The notes under the pieces were generated by a model. It did not search any database, had not been told where the DNA came from, and saw only the letters and a program-made list of their open reading frames with translations. The position numbers were made by a program, and so were the translations under genes. 64,000 nucleotides of DNA from Zizania palustris (Eukaryota; Streptophyta; Magnoliopsida; Poales; Poaceae): positions 26,040,162-26,104,161 of the forward strand of contig JAAALK010000287.1 in assembly GCA_019279435.1 (NCBI GenBank), in the 5' to 3' direction. Shown here piece after piece: positions 1 through 9,296 of this stretch (its first letter is position 1; every line of letters begins with the position of its first letter).

Positions 1-110
1 CATTTCATGGAGGGCGCTGGTGCCTGGTGGTGTCTGCCGTTTCGAACGGGCATTTCATCGAACAGGCCGAGGGCGTCGAGCCGTAAGGTCAGCATCCGAG
101 CACGTGGCCA
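1..110 (-). pseudogene. possible PPR-motif fragment at the window edge
   Basis: Read on the minus strand, this GC-rich edge gives a stretch ending in DALGLFDEMPVRN, which resembles the C-terminal half of a pentatricopeptide repeat (the LFDEMPxRN signature). No full 35-residue repeat follows: the reading continues with residues unlike the usual VVSWNAM continuation. It may be the tail of a PPR gene lying to the left, or a decayed fragment. The call rests on one motif only. Confidence 0.3.
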
Positions 111-1395
111 CAGGCCGCGGCCGTGCAGGCCCCAAGGCGCAAGGCGATTAGTGACACAATAGGATGCAGATTCCATACCTCTGCCTACATCATCACCGAT
201 GCCGGCCGTTGGCCGCGTCGTGGCCACTGGCCGCCAGGCGCCGCCGCTACAGCTCTCCGGCCATGTGAAAGACGAACCAAATACGCTACTACCCCTGTTT
301 CTCAATATTTATAGGGTTAATTTTTTATGTGTCTTTGTAATTTTTATAGTTTGCCAATATGTTATAGATGTGTTAACGATAGATTGAAACCGCCAGTCAC
401 TGACCGTGGTATGTAGGAAATTTTTAAAAATTATAATAACATGCGAGTAATTTTTGCAAAGGTAGAGGATATGGATTGAAAAAATTTGTTGAGATGAGAA
501 TTTAGTATTAGTTAGATTTGGAGGGTAAATCATTATTTTCTATATTAAGGGAGGGGATATATGATTCAATCTTCTATTTATAGGAAACTCTTTATATAGT
601 TCCAAAAATCTATATTGTATTAGATTTGAACTCTACCAAATATTTTGTAATGATAAAAAATGGGACAGTCAAGATTATTCAATCAAACTAAAATAAGATC
701 ATTTGTATCGACCTACAATAGAAATCCGATGATATGGAAAGATGCTTCGAGCATGAGGGGTTCACTTTGTAGCACTAGGGAGGTGTACTGTTTGTCGTGG
801 TGGCTGCGCTGACGGCTTGGATGGGTGACTTTAGCATATTTATTTTAACTTGTTCAAAACTAATTTGAATAATTTTAATGGGTCTGTATATATGTCAAAT
901 GAATGTCTCTATTTTCTATATATCAACAATTTTTTTAATCTCTTATATAACACCCAATAAGCCTCTTGTCTCTTTTGTCTTCAAATGAAATAAAGAATAT
1001 TCGGAGTTGATTTGAATTGAAAAATTATATTGTAGCTCGGAACAATATTACATTACTACGCACTACAAAATATCTCATCCGGTACTATATTATTATATTA
1101 TGGAATGAAAAATAGACGATGATTTATAGATATGTATAACAAAACATATAAGTTGATATACAAACTAAATAATAAATCGAATTAACAAATGTATCACGTT
1201 TGTATTAATCTATCCAGAAATATAAGACGTGCATGCATTTTAAAAAGTCATTTTTTTAGTTTTGATAAATAATTAAGATAAAAGCATTTTTTTTAAAAAA
1301 TATACAATTGAACTAGGGTGCACGTTATGATGACCAACAATTAAAAAAATCATGCGACGGATAAATAATAAAATTAATTGGCTAAATAAAATAAA
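111..1395. other. AT-rich spacer, no gene seen
   Basis: Positions 111–300 are GC-rich without a convincing reading frame. The rest is AT-rich and frequently interrupted by stops on both strands. I see no gene or clean transposon ends. If the neighbouring NLR has an intron, this stretch would be part of it. Confidence 0.5.
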
Positions 1396-2481
1396 TTAAA
1401 GATTTTTATGTGGAATGTTGAAAGGGACGTGCACCTTCTGGCAGAAGAGACGCTTTGACTCGTCACGTCCGAGTGGCTTGAGCTCGTAGACATGGCCAGG
1501 CACGTCACCCGCGCAGTGGCGGGCGACGTCCTCTCGCCGCGTCGTCACGACGACGCGGCTGCCCTTGTTGCCGCCGCAGACCTGGAGGACCGGCCATATG
1601 TACTCCCACTCCTCCTGGCTGTGCAGGTCGTCGACGATGATCATGTACCGCTTCTCTCGGAGGTATTCCCGGAGGACCCGGACGTCCCCGGCCAGCACCG
1701 GCGCCACGCCGAGGCCGAGATGCTTCCTCAACCGCCGGGCGAACTCTTCGGAGCTGTCGAGCGGGTGCGGCACCGTCACCCACGCGTCGCAGTCGAACGC
1801 GTCGAGGAGCACCGGGTCGTTGTACACCATCCTCATCACCGACGACTTCCCCATGCCGCCCATCCCCCACACCGACACCACGCCCAGCGGCTCGCCGCCG
1901 TTGCCGTTGCCGCTGCCGCCTGAGATGAGCTTAGTCAGCTCGTCCTTCTCACGCACCCGCCCGATCATGTCCGACTCCAGGAACGCGAGCTCCGCCGAGT
2001 ACGCGTCGTGGTCGGGGAGCACCCACTGCTGCTGCTGGTCACCACCGCCGCCGCCGCCGCCGCGCGGGTGGTTGACGACGATGGAGTACCTTCGGAAGCG
2101 CTCGTTAAGCTCCGTGACGCTGTCCTTGAGCTCCCGGATCCGCGCGGCGACGCGGTGACGCCTGACGAGGCGTCCCAGGAGCCAGGAGCCTGCCGACGAC
2201 GACGGCATGTCCGCGTAGAGCGCGAAGTCGAGGAGACAGTCCTCGACGTCGTAAGCAAGTTCGCGCACCTGCTTCACCCACGTCCTCGCGGTGTCATCGG
2301 CGTCGGGGTTCGCCGTGGCCACCTTGAGGAAGGACCGCATCATCTCCAGCTCGTTGCGGATGAACTCCACCTCCCTATGTACCCCGAGCAGCATCGCGGC
2401 CTCGTCGGCGATGGCCGACCCCGCCCTGCTCAGCACGCCGTCCAGCACTGACTGCGCCAAGCTCATCGCCGTCGTTTCCAT
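1396..2481 (-). CDS. CC-NB-ARC disease-resistance protein, lacks LRR (truncated or first exon)
   Basis: Intracellular immune receptor of the RPM1-like NLR class. The start is set at 2481 (METTAMSLAQ), where the Rx-type coiled coil begins; the frame is open further upstream but the extension looks like leader. The 361-aa product shows an EDVID-like YDVEDCLLDF at residues 78–86, a polyglycine/polyglutamine linker at 141–152, P-loop GMGGMGKS at 206–213, kinase-2 MIIVDDL at 280–286 and RNBS-B GSRVVVTT at 307–314. It then ends after ESKRLFCQK with 12 unrelated residues. GLPL, MHD and the whole LRR are absent. An AAG|GTGCAC splice donor at the break would allow an intron leading to exons left of the window. 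The alternative is a truncated CN-type gene or pseudogene. Family assignment is firm; completeness is open. Confidence 0.85.
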   Translation of the reverse strand: METTAMSLAQSVLDGVLSRAGSAIADEAAMLLGVHREVEFIRNELEMMRSFLKVATANPDADDTARTWVKQVRELAYDVEDCLLDFALYADMPSSSAGSWLLGRLVRRHRVAARIRELKDSVTELNERFRRYSIVVNHPRGGGGGGGDQQQQWVLPDHDAYSAELAFLESDMIGRVREKDELTKLISGGSGNGNGGEPLGVVSVWGMGGMGKSSVMRMVYNDPVLLDAFDCDAWVTVPHPLDSSEEFARRLRKHLGLGVAPVLAGDVRVLREYLREKRYMIIVDDLHSQEEWEYIWPVLQVCGGNKGSRVVVTTRREDVARHCAGDVPGHVYELKPLGRDESKRLFCQKVHVPFNIPHKNL

Positions 2482-3900
2482 CTCCCTCTCTCCTGCTTCC
2501 TCCTCCTGATCTCTCTTTACCTTTTTGTTGTAATGCATGCTAAATGGTAATAGTGGAGAGAGGAGCTTGCATTTCATGCTGTTTATATAGACTTCACATG
2601 CACGTTCCGGCCTAGCTAACTGCGTTGACAATTATACATATTGACTTTGTCTTACAAACTCGTCACTCGTGACTCCATTTCTTTAATTTCGATGCTAATA
2701 AAAAGTTGCTTTGGTCAACTTAAATAAAACAATATATCTACCAGGCAGCTAATATCACTGCACGCAATCAATAACCACGTAGTACTCTAGCTAATACCTG
2801 GTTTTATAGTTTATGATCAGATTGAACAGACCAGTACTTCTAGACTTCTAGTATTTGGAAAGAGTAGTCTTCTTTAACTCTCTAAAATATTAGAGATCGA
2901 GAGAGCCACGAAGTTCGCCCATGCGTGTGTACGTGCAGTGTTTGAGTGGGTTTTTGCGAGGGAGACGTCGGAGAAAACACGTACAAGTTAAGCTGATGCA
3001 TTCACGTACTTCGACAGGTACAGACGCATGCAAACAGCTTAACGGTCACTACCATGCATTGCCACTAGTGGCTACTTCGAAGAAACAGCGAGCAGTGAAA
3101 TTTCGCAGGCCCCAGCCGAGCCGGCCGCTGCATGCATATGAGTGCAGTGCATGCAATGCAATGGTCGGTCTTCTCGAGAGAATCTGTAGCTAATTCCGTG
3201 ACGAAAAGAAACCGTCCAGACGATCATATCATATATCGATCTCATCATATCTCCTGGTTCGATCGTATAAAACACACAGAATTCTAGCGACGTCGTTGTC
3301 CTAATGTAAACATCAGCTGGTACGGAGCATCACATGGAATTATTCGTGTGAAACGAAATATATATATATATATATAATATCCCTGACTAATTAAATATAT
3401 ATTTATAAAATCTAGCATATCGCATAGAAAACTAATAAATTGTGTTTTTTTTCCACGAAGCAACGCGTAGTGTTACTTGCCGAGACGTGAAACTCACAGC
3501 TGCACGATTTCTTGGCAGAAGAAACCAAATTAACCCATAAGAAAGACATGTTTGTTTCCTGCAAAAGAAAAACACTCATCCTATGCTTGTAGTTTGATGG
3601 AATTTGAAGGGTTTCATGGTGGCCTATATTTATTTCCTAGGCAAATTTCTCAGTGCTTCCCCAAGTACGTGTCCAGATGCAAATATATATAGGAATATAT
3701 GGATGGAGTTGCAGTACTCTACTCTTTGGTCAATCCTGCCAAAGCTAGGAATAAATTTATTATATCCGAGCTTGCTTGGTAGCAAAGCAGCAGATGGGAC
3801 ACTCCAAAAGGAGCTAGCTAGCTTTTTCATGGTGCTAATCCAGGTCAGTTACTAGGTACTTAACAGTAACACCACCATCATCATCATCCGCACCTAATGC
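2482..3900. other. NLR 5' flank and spacer
   Basis: Upstream region of the NLR gene. It has a (TA)n tract at about 3358–3379. Short open frames at 2921–3193 and 3604–3855 show no recognisable domain and I do not call them genes. Confidence 0.4.
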
Positions 3901-3904
3901 TAAT

Positions 3905-4264
3905 CTTACTTGCCAGAACCAGAGAATTATTGGTAAATGGGGAGGGTCGACTAAGGAGAGACATTTAGAATCTTCTTTGTATCAGATAGATAAATCCTTC
4001 AGTTTCTGAGCATCAATTTCAATAATTACAGGTCCTATTCCTCAATTAAGACAAAAGTGATATCCTTTCGCAAATAATTGAAATGCAGTTTCGTGATCTG
4101 GATCTTTAATTGTTGGAAACTTTTCATGTTCTTCTGCCAAGCCCTTTAAATTTTGGAACTTTTAATTTATTACTCTAGAAAAAAGAAAAACCTAATCCTT
4201 TGAATCTTTGATATCCTTCGAATCTTCGGTATCCTTTGAGTCTTCGGTACGCTTCGAATCCTTA
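3905..4264 (-). pseudogene. decayed coding-like stretch with an 18-bp tandem repeat
   Basis: On the minus strand, two neighbouring pieces translate into protein-like sequence broken by single stops: about 4150–4035 (containing LAEEHEKFPTIKDPDHETAF) and about 4030–3910 (containing YKEDSKCLSLVDPPHLP). Beside them, 4197–4267 is an imperfect 18-bp tandem repeat of about four units. Read on the minus strand it encodes a charged KDSK/TEDSKD run. I do not recognise the family; a remnant of a mobile or viral-type element, or of an old gene, is possible. Frames are interrupted, so it is not functional as read. Confidence 0.3.
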
Positions 4265-5585
4265 TGGGGAAGTCTATAAATTATACTTTTGAATTGATCT
4301 CATTCTTTATAACATAATGGTATTTTTTCCTTGTTCAGTAATAACTTAATTTTGAAATAAAACAATCATTATAGCAAATAATAAATGAAAAGATTTTAGG
4401 GTTCCGTCATCTGGCTTATATTCTTCGTGTAGCATTCAGATCCTATCAACTGCAGATCCACAACAGCACATGCAGTGAACTCTTGTAAACTGCTCCTAGC
4501 TATCAAAACTAAAGCATATATAAGTGATAAATTGCTAATTCCCTGCAAATGAGGAGGAAATATAATGCTACTTACTGTGGCGTGCATCATGTTCGGAGTA
4601 CAGGTTCAGCTAGCAGCTAGAGCACGTCGCGTGCTTTTCTGAAACACGAGCACTGCCGCCGTTTAAGATGACAGTTTCAGAACTTCATTCAGATCAGCTG
4701 TAAAGACAATGTGTGAGAGGTAACTAAGACTAAAAGCCAGTGGTGGATTCTTTCAAGAACACGGTGCACATTAGTACAAATCACAGTACTCGACAGCTGT
4801 GCAGCTAGCACATATATCTCATGCATTAGAGAATGGAATCTCGTGAGACGCAGCAGGATGGTACACGAGCAAGCTAAAGGCTGCTTTTGAGCCTGTCATC
4901 AGCTGCCTCATGTGCCCCCAGAGAGATCTTGTTAGGTTTAACAGCAAGAAGTAGTCCAATGCAAGTCCGGAGAGGAGTTGGAAGAAGAGAGTGGCCGGTG
5001 ATGCCAAGAAGAGCAAAATAATTAGCATTTTTCAGAGCTGAGGCAGCAGCAGTGATTGTATTTCATGGCTCCATTATTTGGGATTCTGAAGCCTGAAGCT
5101 AGCAGCAGCCATCAGAGTTCAGAAAAGCTCCCGTGTGGGATTCATGATCTTTATCTGGGATTCATGCATCACGCATCCTCTTGTGTCACTGTGCAAATCT
5201 GTGCAAAGAACACATCTGTACGTACCTCACTAATCAAAGTTTTTGCTCCAGGCCTCCAGCCATTTTGACTTCTGACATGGTCGGATCAGTGCTGTTAAAC
5301 CTGACGCAAAAAAAAATTTGTTAGTAACACTGTAACAGTGATCACAATACCATGCAGTTTTATTACAGTATAGCTATCAGGTCAGTCTCCCGGCTTTTTG
5401 AAACTTGATTCTGTTTTGAAAAAGTAGAAGTTGAATTAAATATATTTACTAAAATTGTTTCTCATATGAAAAATGGTTTTTTAGTACAAATTTAGAAACA
5501 GCTTGTACGCTATTTTTTGCTTCTGTTTTTTATTACAAATTGGATAGCTTGAATTTAAGGTGTCTTTATTGATCTAACATCATTA
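4265..5585. other. spacer, no supported gene
   Basis: Mixed-composition DNA. One 69-codon minus-strand frame at 4819–5028 begins with a hydrophobic stretch, but has no recognisable family and no splice partners. Nothing else stands out. Confidence 0.4.
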
Positions 5586-5942
5586 GGCTATTCACAGTGG
5601 TGAGTTTTATAACACTATTTCCTAGAATGTCACATCAGCTTTATAATTGAATGAAATACCTATCTCAGTGGATAGTTTCATTTCACTATTTCCTAGGCTA
5701 ACAAGTGTAATTAAATGCGACTAGCTCTCATGAAATACCCTATCTCTGATGAAATGATTTGGCTCTCAATGGTTGTTTCATTTCGTTTCATCCATCTTGA
5801 AAACGGGTTAACATCATGTCATGGTGATGACACTACTTCCTTCACTTTTCTCATTAATTGAATGCAATGTCAGCAAAAAATCTAATGTGGCATGGTAATT
5901 AATACCATGAAACACTCCATTAAACCCCCATTGTGAATAGTC
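5586..5942. mobile_element. Tourist-like MITE (PIF/Harbinger type), 357 bp
   Basis: Imperfect terminal inverted repeats: GGCTATTCACAGTGG at the left, and GACTATTCACAATGG when the right end is read in reverse complement. The element is flanked by a TTA target duplication on both sides (5583–5585 and 5943–5945). The interior is AT-rich and non-coding. Confidence 0.85.
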
Positions 5943-5949
5943 TTATGGC

Positions 5950-6152
5950 TTGTATTACATTGCATAATTTTATGAAACAGCTATGTGATTGTCGGTTACT
6001 TTATAAGATGAAATATGAACTTTTATTTATTTAATATATTTTTAGTTATTTAATTGCATCGACGTTGACCGTTTTTTATGCATATATAAATGAAAACTAC
6101 GTCAGTTACAAAAATAATCAGCTCACAACAGCTTCAACCAAACGCACCTAAC
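5950..6152. repeat. MITE-like repeat, relative of the one at 60349–60690
   Basis: This stretch, directly right of the Tourist-like MITE, shares long similarity with 60349–60690, including the motifs TCGGTTACTTTA, TTTAGTTGCATC-like and AGTTATAAAAA-like segments and an AAACCAAACG-type end. Exact ends and target duplication were not resolved. Confidence 0.6.
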
Positions 6153-6421
6153 TTGTGAAAAATTCTAAGATTTCATGTCATTAAAATGATACCATTAATG
6201 TTATCAACGCTACGATGAGTCGTAGGATTGCTGATCTCAGCTCACACAATTGACACCACATCATCATATTGTACGTACTACGTTACTATTAGTAAAAATT
6301 GATCATATATTTATCGAAATTGAAAATTTACCTTCTTGACCAACATGTCATTGATTTAAATGAATCCCATATATCATTGAGACGTACAAAGTAAACAATT
6401 CTCAATTTCCATCTAAACAAA

Positions 6422-6626
6422 GGGCCTGTTTGTTTCAACTTCTAGCAATTATAGATTTCCAGTAAATAGCTAGTCTGAATAGCTTGTGTTTTCTAACTTT
6501 TGGATTCTAATTCATTTCTAGGTTCTGTAGCTACTAATTCTCATAATTTGAGTTCAGAATCTACACCATTTGTTTCCACATCAGATACTAGAAATAGTTA
6601 CAGCTTTCGGAAGCCGAAACAAACAT
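6422..6626. mobile_element. MITE with TGTTTGTTTC termini, copy 1
   Basis: Ends carry inverted TGTTTGTTTC / GAAACAAACA repeats. The interior matches the reverse complement of 22688–22889 along its length, so this is one of two family members in the window in opposite orientation. Non-coding. Target duplication not clear. Confidence 0.7.
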
Positions 6627-7012
6627 CAAATTCTCCTTACTACTGCTGTATTGCTGGTAGCTACAGTATCGTGGTACGCATGGGCATGGCTGGCTCTCAC
6701 TGGGCACTGCACACCATGGCTGCATAGTCAAACTGGGAAGCACGAGCACGGCGTGTTTTCTGGCGGCAAATTAGGCCCCCATCGGGAAGAGGGGTCGGAG
6801 GATTAGCGACACAAATTATATATATGGCGCGTTTTAAGCTCTTATTATTAATTTTAACCTTCAAACTAGTATTTTATCAAGAACTAGAGAAATTTTACGG
6901 TTTTTAGCATCTTCATTGTACTTGTTATCACACTTGCTATCCCATAAAATAACAAGTATGATCCAAAAAATCACTCCATTGTACTTGCTACTTGACTTGT
7001 TATTTTAGGGAG

Positions 7013-7108
7013 CTTGCTATTCCTCTCTCCACACTTGCTACATCTAGCAAGCCAACCAAACTTCCTATTTCTCTCTCCACACTTGCTACATCTAGCAAGC
7101 CAACCAAA
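7013..7108. repeat. 48-bp tandem duplication
   Basis: Two head-to-tail copies (7013–7060 and 7061–7108) that differ at only a few positions and contain CTTGCTACATCTAGCAAG, itself a near palindrome. It sits in a wider stretch (about 6910–7130) rich in CTTGCTA motifs that may be a MITE. Confidence 0.8.
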
Positions 7109-7642
7109 CTTGCTATTTAAAGAGATACCATATTTTTTAATGTTAATTTTGGTATCTTCAACACTGGAAAATATGGTACCTCTCGGTTGGTACTTAGTGT
7201 AAAATTACTTAAAAAATAAATCATCTAATATACACTTCTCTAATTTCGTATATTTATCATTTTGTATCAGCACAAATAAATTTATTGACTCATATTTATG
7301 TATTTGTTAAAAATAAATTGTTTATTTATGAAAAGTGTAATATTTGTCTGGAAGAAAAGTAAATAGGAAAACAAAATAAATACCTAAAAATGGTAAAACT
7401 ACTTATACTTACAAAAAAATGGGATAATACTAAAACCATTTACTCAAGAATCTGAAGGAAGAGAAGGAGAAAGAAGAAAATCATACTAGTCCGTCGATAC
7501 ATAGCTTCCGATTAACTTGGCGAAGTTGTATTGGAGGAGGTTACACGTTAGATATATAATATATATAACTAATTTAATATTATACGGATGAACTATTAAA
7601 TTAACTAGTTGGCACGAGTATATAACCAACTATTAGTCATTA

Positions 7643-8139
7643 GACTATCTCCAACAATATAACCCAAAACAGGGTATCTATATACGATATGGGTCGCAGT
7701 GAAAGAAATGAGTCTCGCTCCTAAAGGTGTTTGTCTCCAATAAGGAAGGCAAAACGTGAATTTGCGCGTGAAGAGAAACAATGAGACCCTATTTTGGGTT
7801 CCGTCTCACCTCTCACCCAAAATAAGTACTATGTTTGCCTACTCTGTTGGAACCAGATTTTGTATGCAAAAATTATATGAAACACACATTTTTAAGGCCC
7901 CGTTTGGATTGGGGTTGCTTATTTTTAGAACTAAAGTTTTGTCCCTAAAATCCCAAACAAGATTGCTTATTGGGACTAAAAGTGTCATACACACTCTATT
8001 CTTATTTATGACCCTCTCATTAATTAATGTTTAGTCCCTACATCTAAACAAGAAAACTAAATTTTAGTCCCACTAAAATAAACAAGTTTTAGTTCGTAAA
8101 AATATACAAGTTCATCTACATATGCTGTCGGAGATGGTC
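7643..8139. mobile_element. Tourist-like MITE with nested repeat sequence
   Basis: Left end GACTATCTCCAACA pairs with right end GACCATCTCCGACA read in reverse complement. Flanks are TTA (7640–7642) and TCA (8140–8142), an imperfect TTA target duplication. The interior from about 7896 begins with GGCCCCGTTTGGATTGGGG, typical of another grass MITE end, so a second element probably inserted here and was truncated. Confidence 0.7.
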
Positions 8140-9058
8140 TCAGCTCTAATGCAGCATGCCGAACGGTCAACAAAACATGGCAAAGGCTTGTTCAGCTCTT
8201 GCCTCTTGGTCACTTGGGTCAGGGAGTGGGCCCCACTGATCACTGACACGGGGCCACCATCCCTGCGTGGCCGAACGTTGGCGGTGAGAAATGACAAGCT
8301 CCTCGGCTGCCGCTCCCTCCCTCCCTCCCTGTCTCGTCTTCGTCTTCTCCATTTTTCTAATGGACAATCTTCCGTTTCTGTCCTGCTGTGCTTCGGGAGC
8401 ACCGAAGCTTGTCGCTAATCCGGGTTTAGAGAGTGGAGGATTGTTAACTAAGTTTGTCGCTAATCCAGGTTTAGAGACTGGAGGAGCATTAATTAATGAC
8501 CAGGCCACACGCCTCGTCTCGAGCAGATGGAATCGGAGCAATGTCGCTGCTCTCTGTTCGAGGTCGTGTTCATGTGTCCCCTCAGGGTTTGGTTTATAAT
8601 AGCGTTAGTTGTTGAAATGTTGCATACTCCATACGTAGTTCAAGTGAAATTCACGTGGAATAAATAAGACCTTAAACTTGCATGCACATCACCGGCGCAT
8701 GGAAAATATGTACTCCACTACTCACTTGGTAGCTAATGACCGAGTGAATAGCAAACAGGGAAAACACAGCCACAGTGACAGAACCGACCTCAAAATCACT
8801 CCAATATGGCAATTGCAAGACTTGTCAATAAAATTCACTCTATACATTTATTTATTCTACGCACTTGTAGTACTGTTTTTTAGAAACCGGATAATTGTTG
8901 ATGAGATATTTTAGAAATAAAATCCTTAAAAAAATTTCATGAAATAATAATAATAAAAAAGAGTTACATTGGACGCCGTCATTTCAATGTCACCGAAAGG
9001 AGCCACAAGAATCCAAAGCTCACATTCCCATCACCTCAGCTCCACTCCACTCCACTCC
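8140..9058. other. upstream region of the formin gene
   Basis: This stretch lies between the MITE and the formin leader. It contains a direct duplication of about 36 bp with a 46-bp period (8406–8441 and 8452–8487, both with TTGTCGCTAATCC). No gene is supported. The segment after about 8950 is probably proximal promoter, but I could not identify a convincing TATA box. Confidence 0.4.
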
Positions 9059-9179
9059 ATGGCGCGCACCACTACCCATGCCTCCCCCTTCTTCCTCCTC
9101 CTGCTCGCCTAGCTAGCTAGCTAGCTGCTCCCCTTTCCCAGCTGTTCACAACTCACAAGTGCTCAGGCGATGAGAGATT
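9059..9179 (+). promoter_or_regulatory. upstream ORFs in the probable formin 5' leader
   Basis: Three short upstream reading frames precede the formin start at 9297. One at 9059–9112 encodes 17 residues (MARTTTHASPFFLLLLA). An overlapping one starts at 9078 (12 residues, ending at 9116), and a minimal M-R-D-stop begins at about 9169. None overlaps the main ORF. Whether they lie in the mRNA depends on the unmapped transcription start. Confidence 0.45.
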
Positions 9180-9296
9180 GAAGAGAGGAGAGCAGCTGGT
9201 CGACCGACCGATCGATTGATTCTCCCGGAGCCTGTGAGTGAGTGAGCGAGTGAGTGATAGTTTGGCTATTAGAAGGGTTGCTGCTTGCGCGCGCCA

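Noticed and set aside
3358..3379. (TA)n tract
   Set aside because: Ordinary plant microsatellite; no associated feature.
4819..5028. 69-codon minus-strand frame with hydrophobic N-terminus
   Set aside because: No recognisable family or supporting signals; such frames arise by chance in this spacer.
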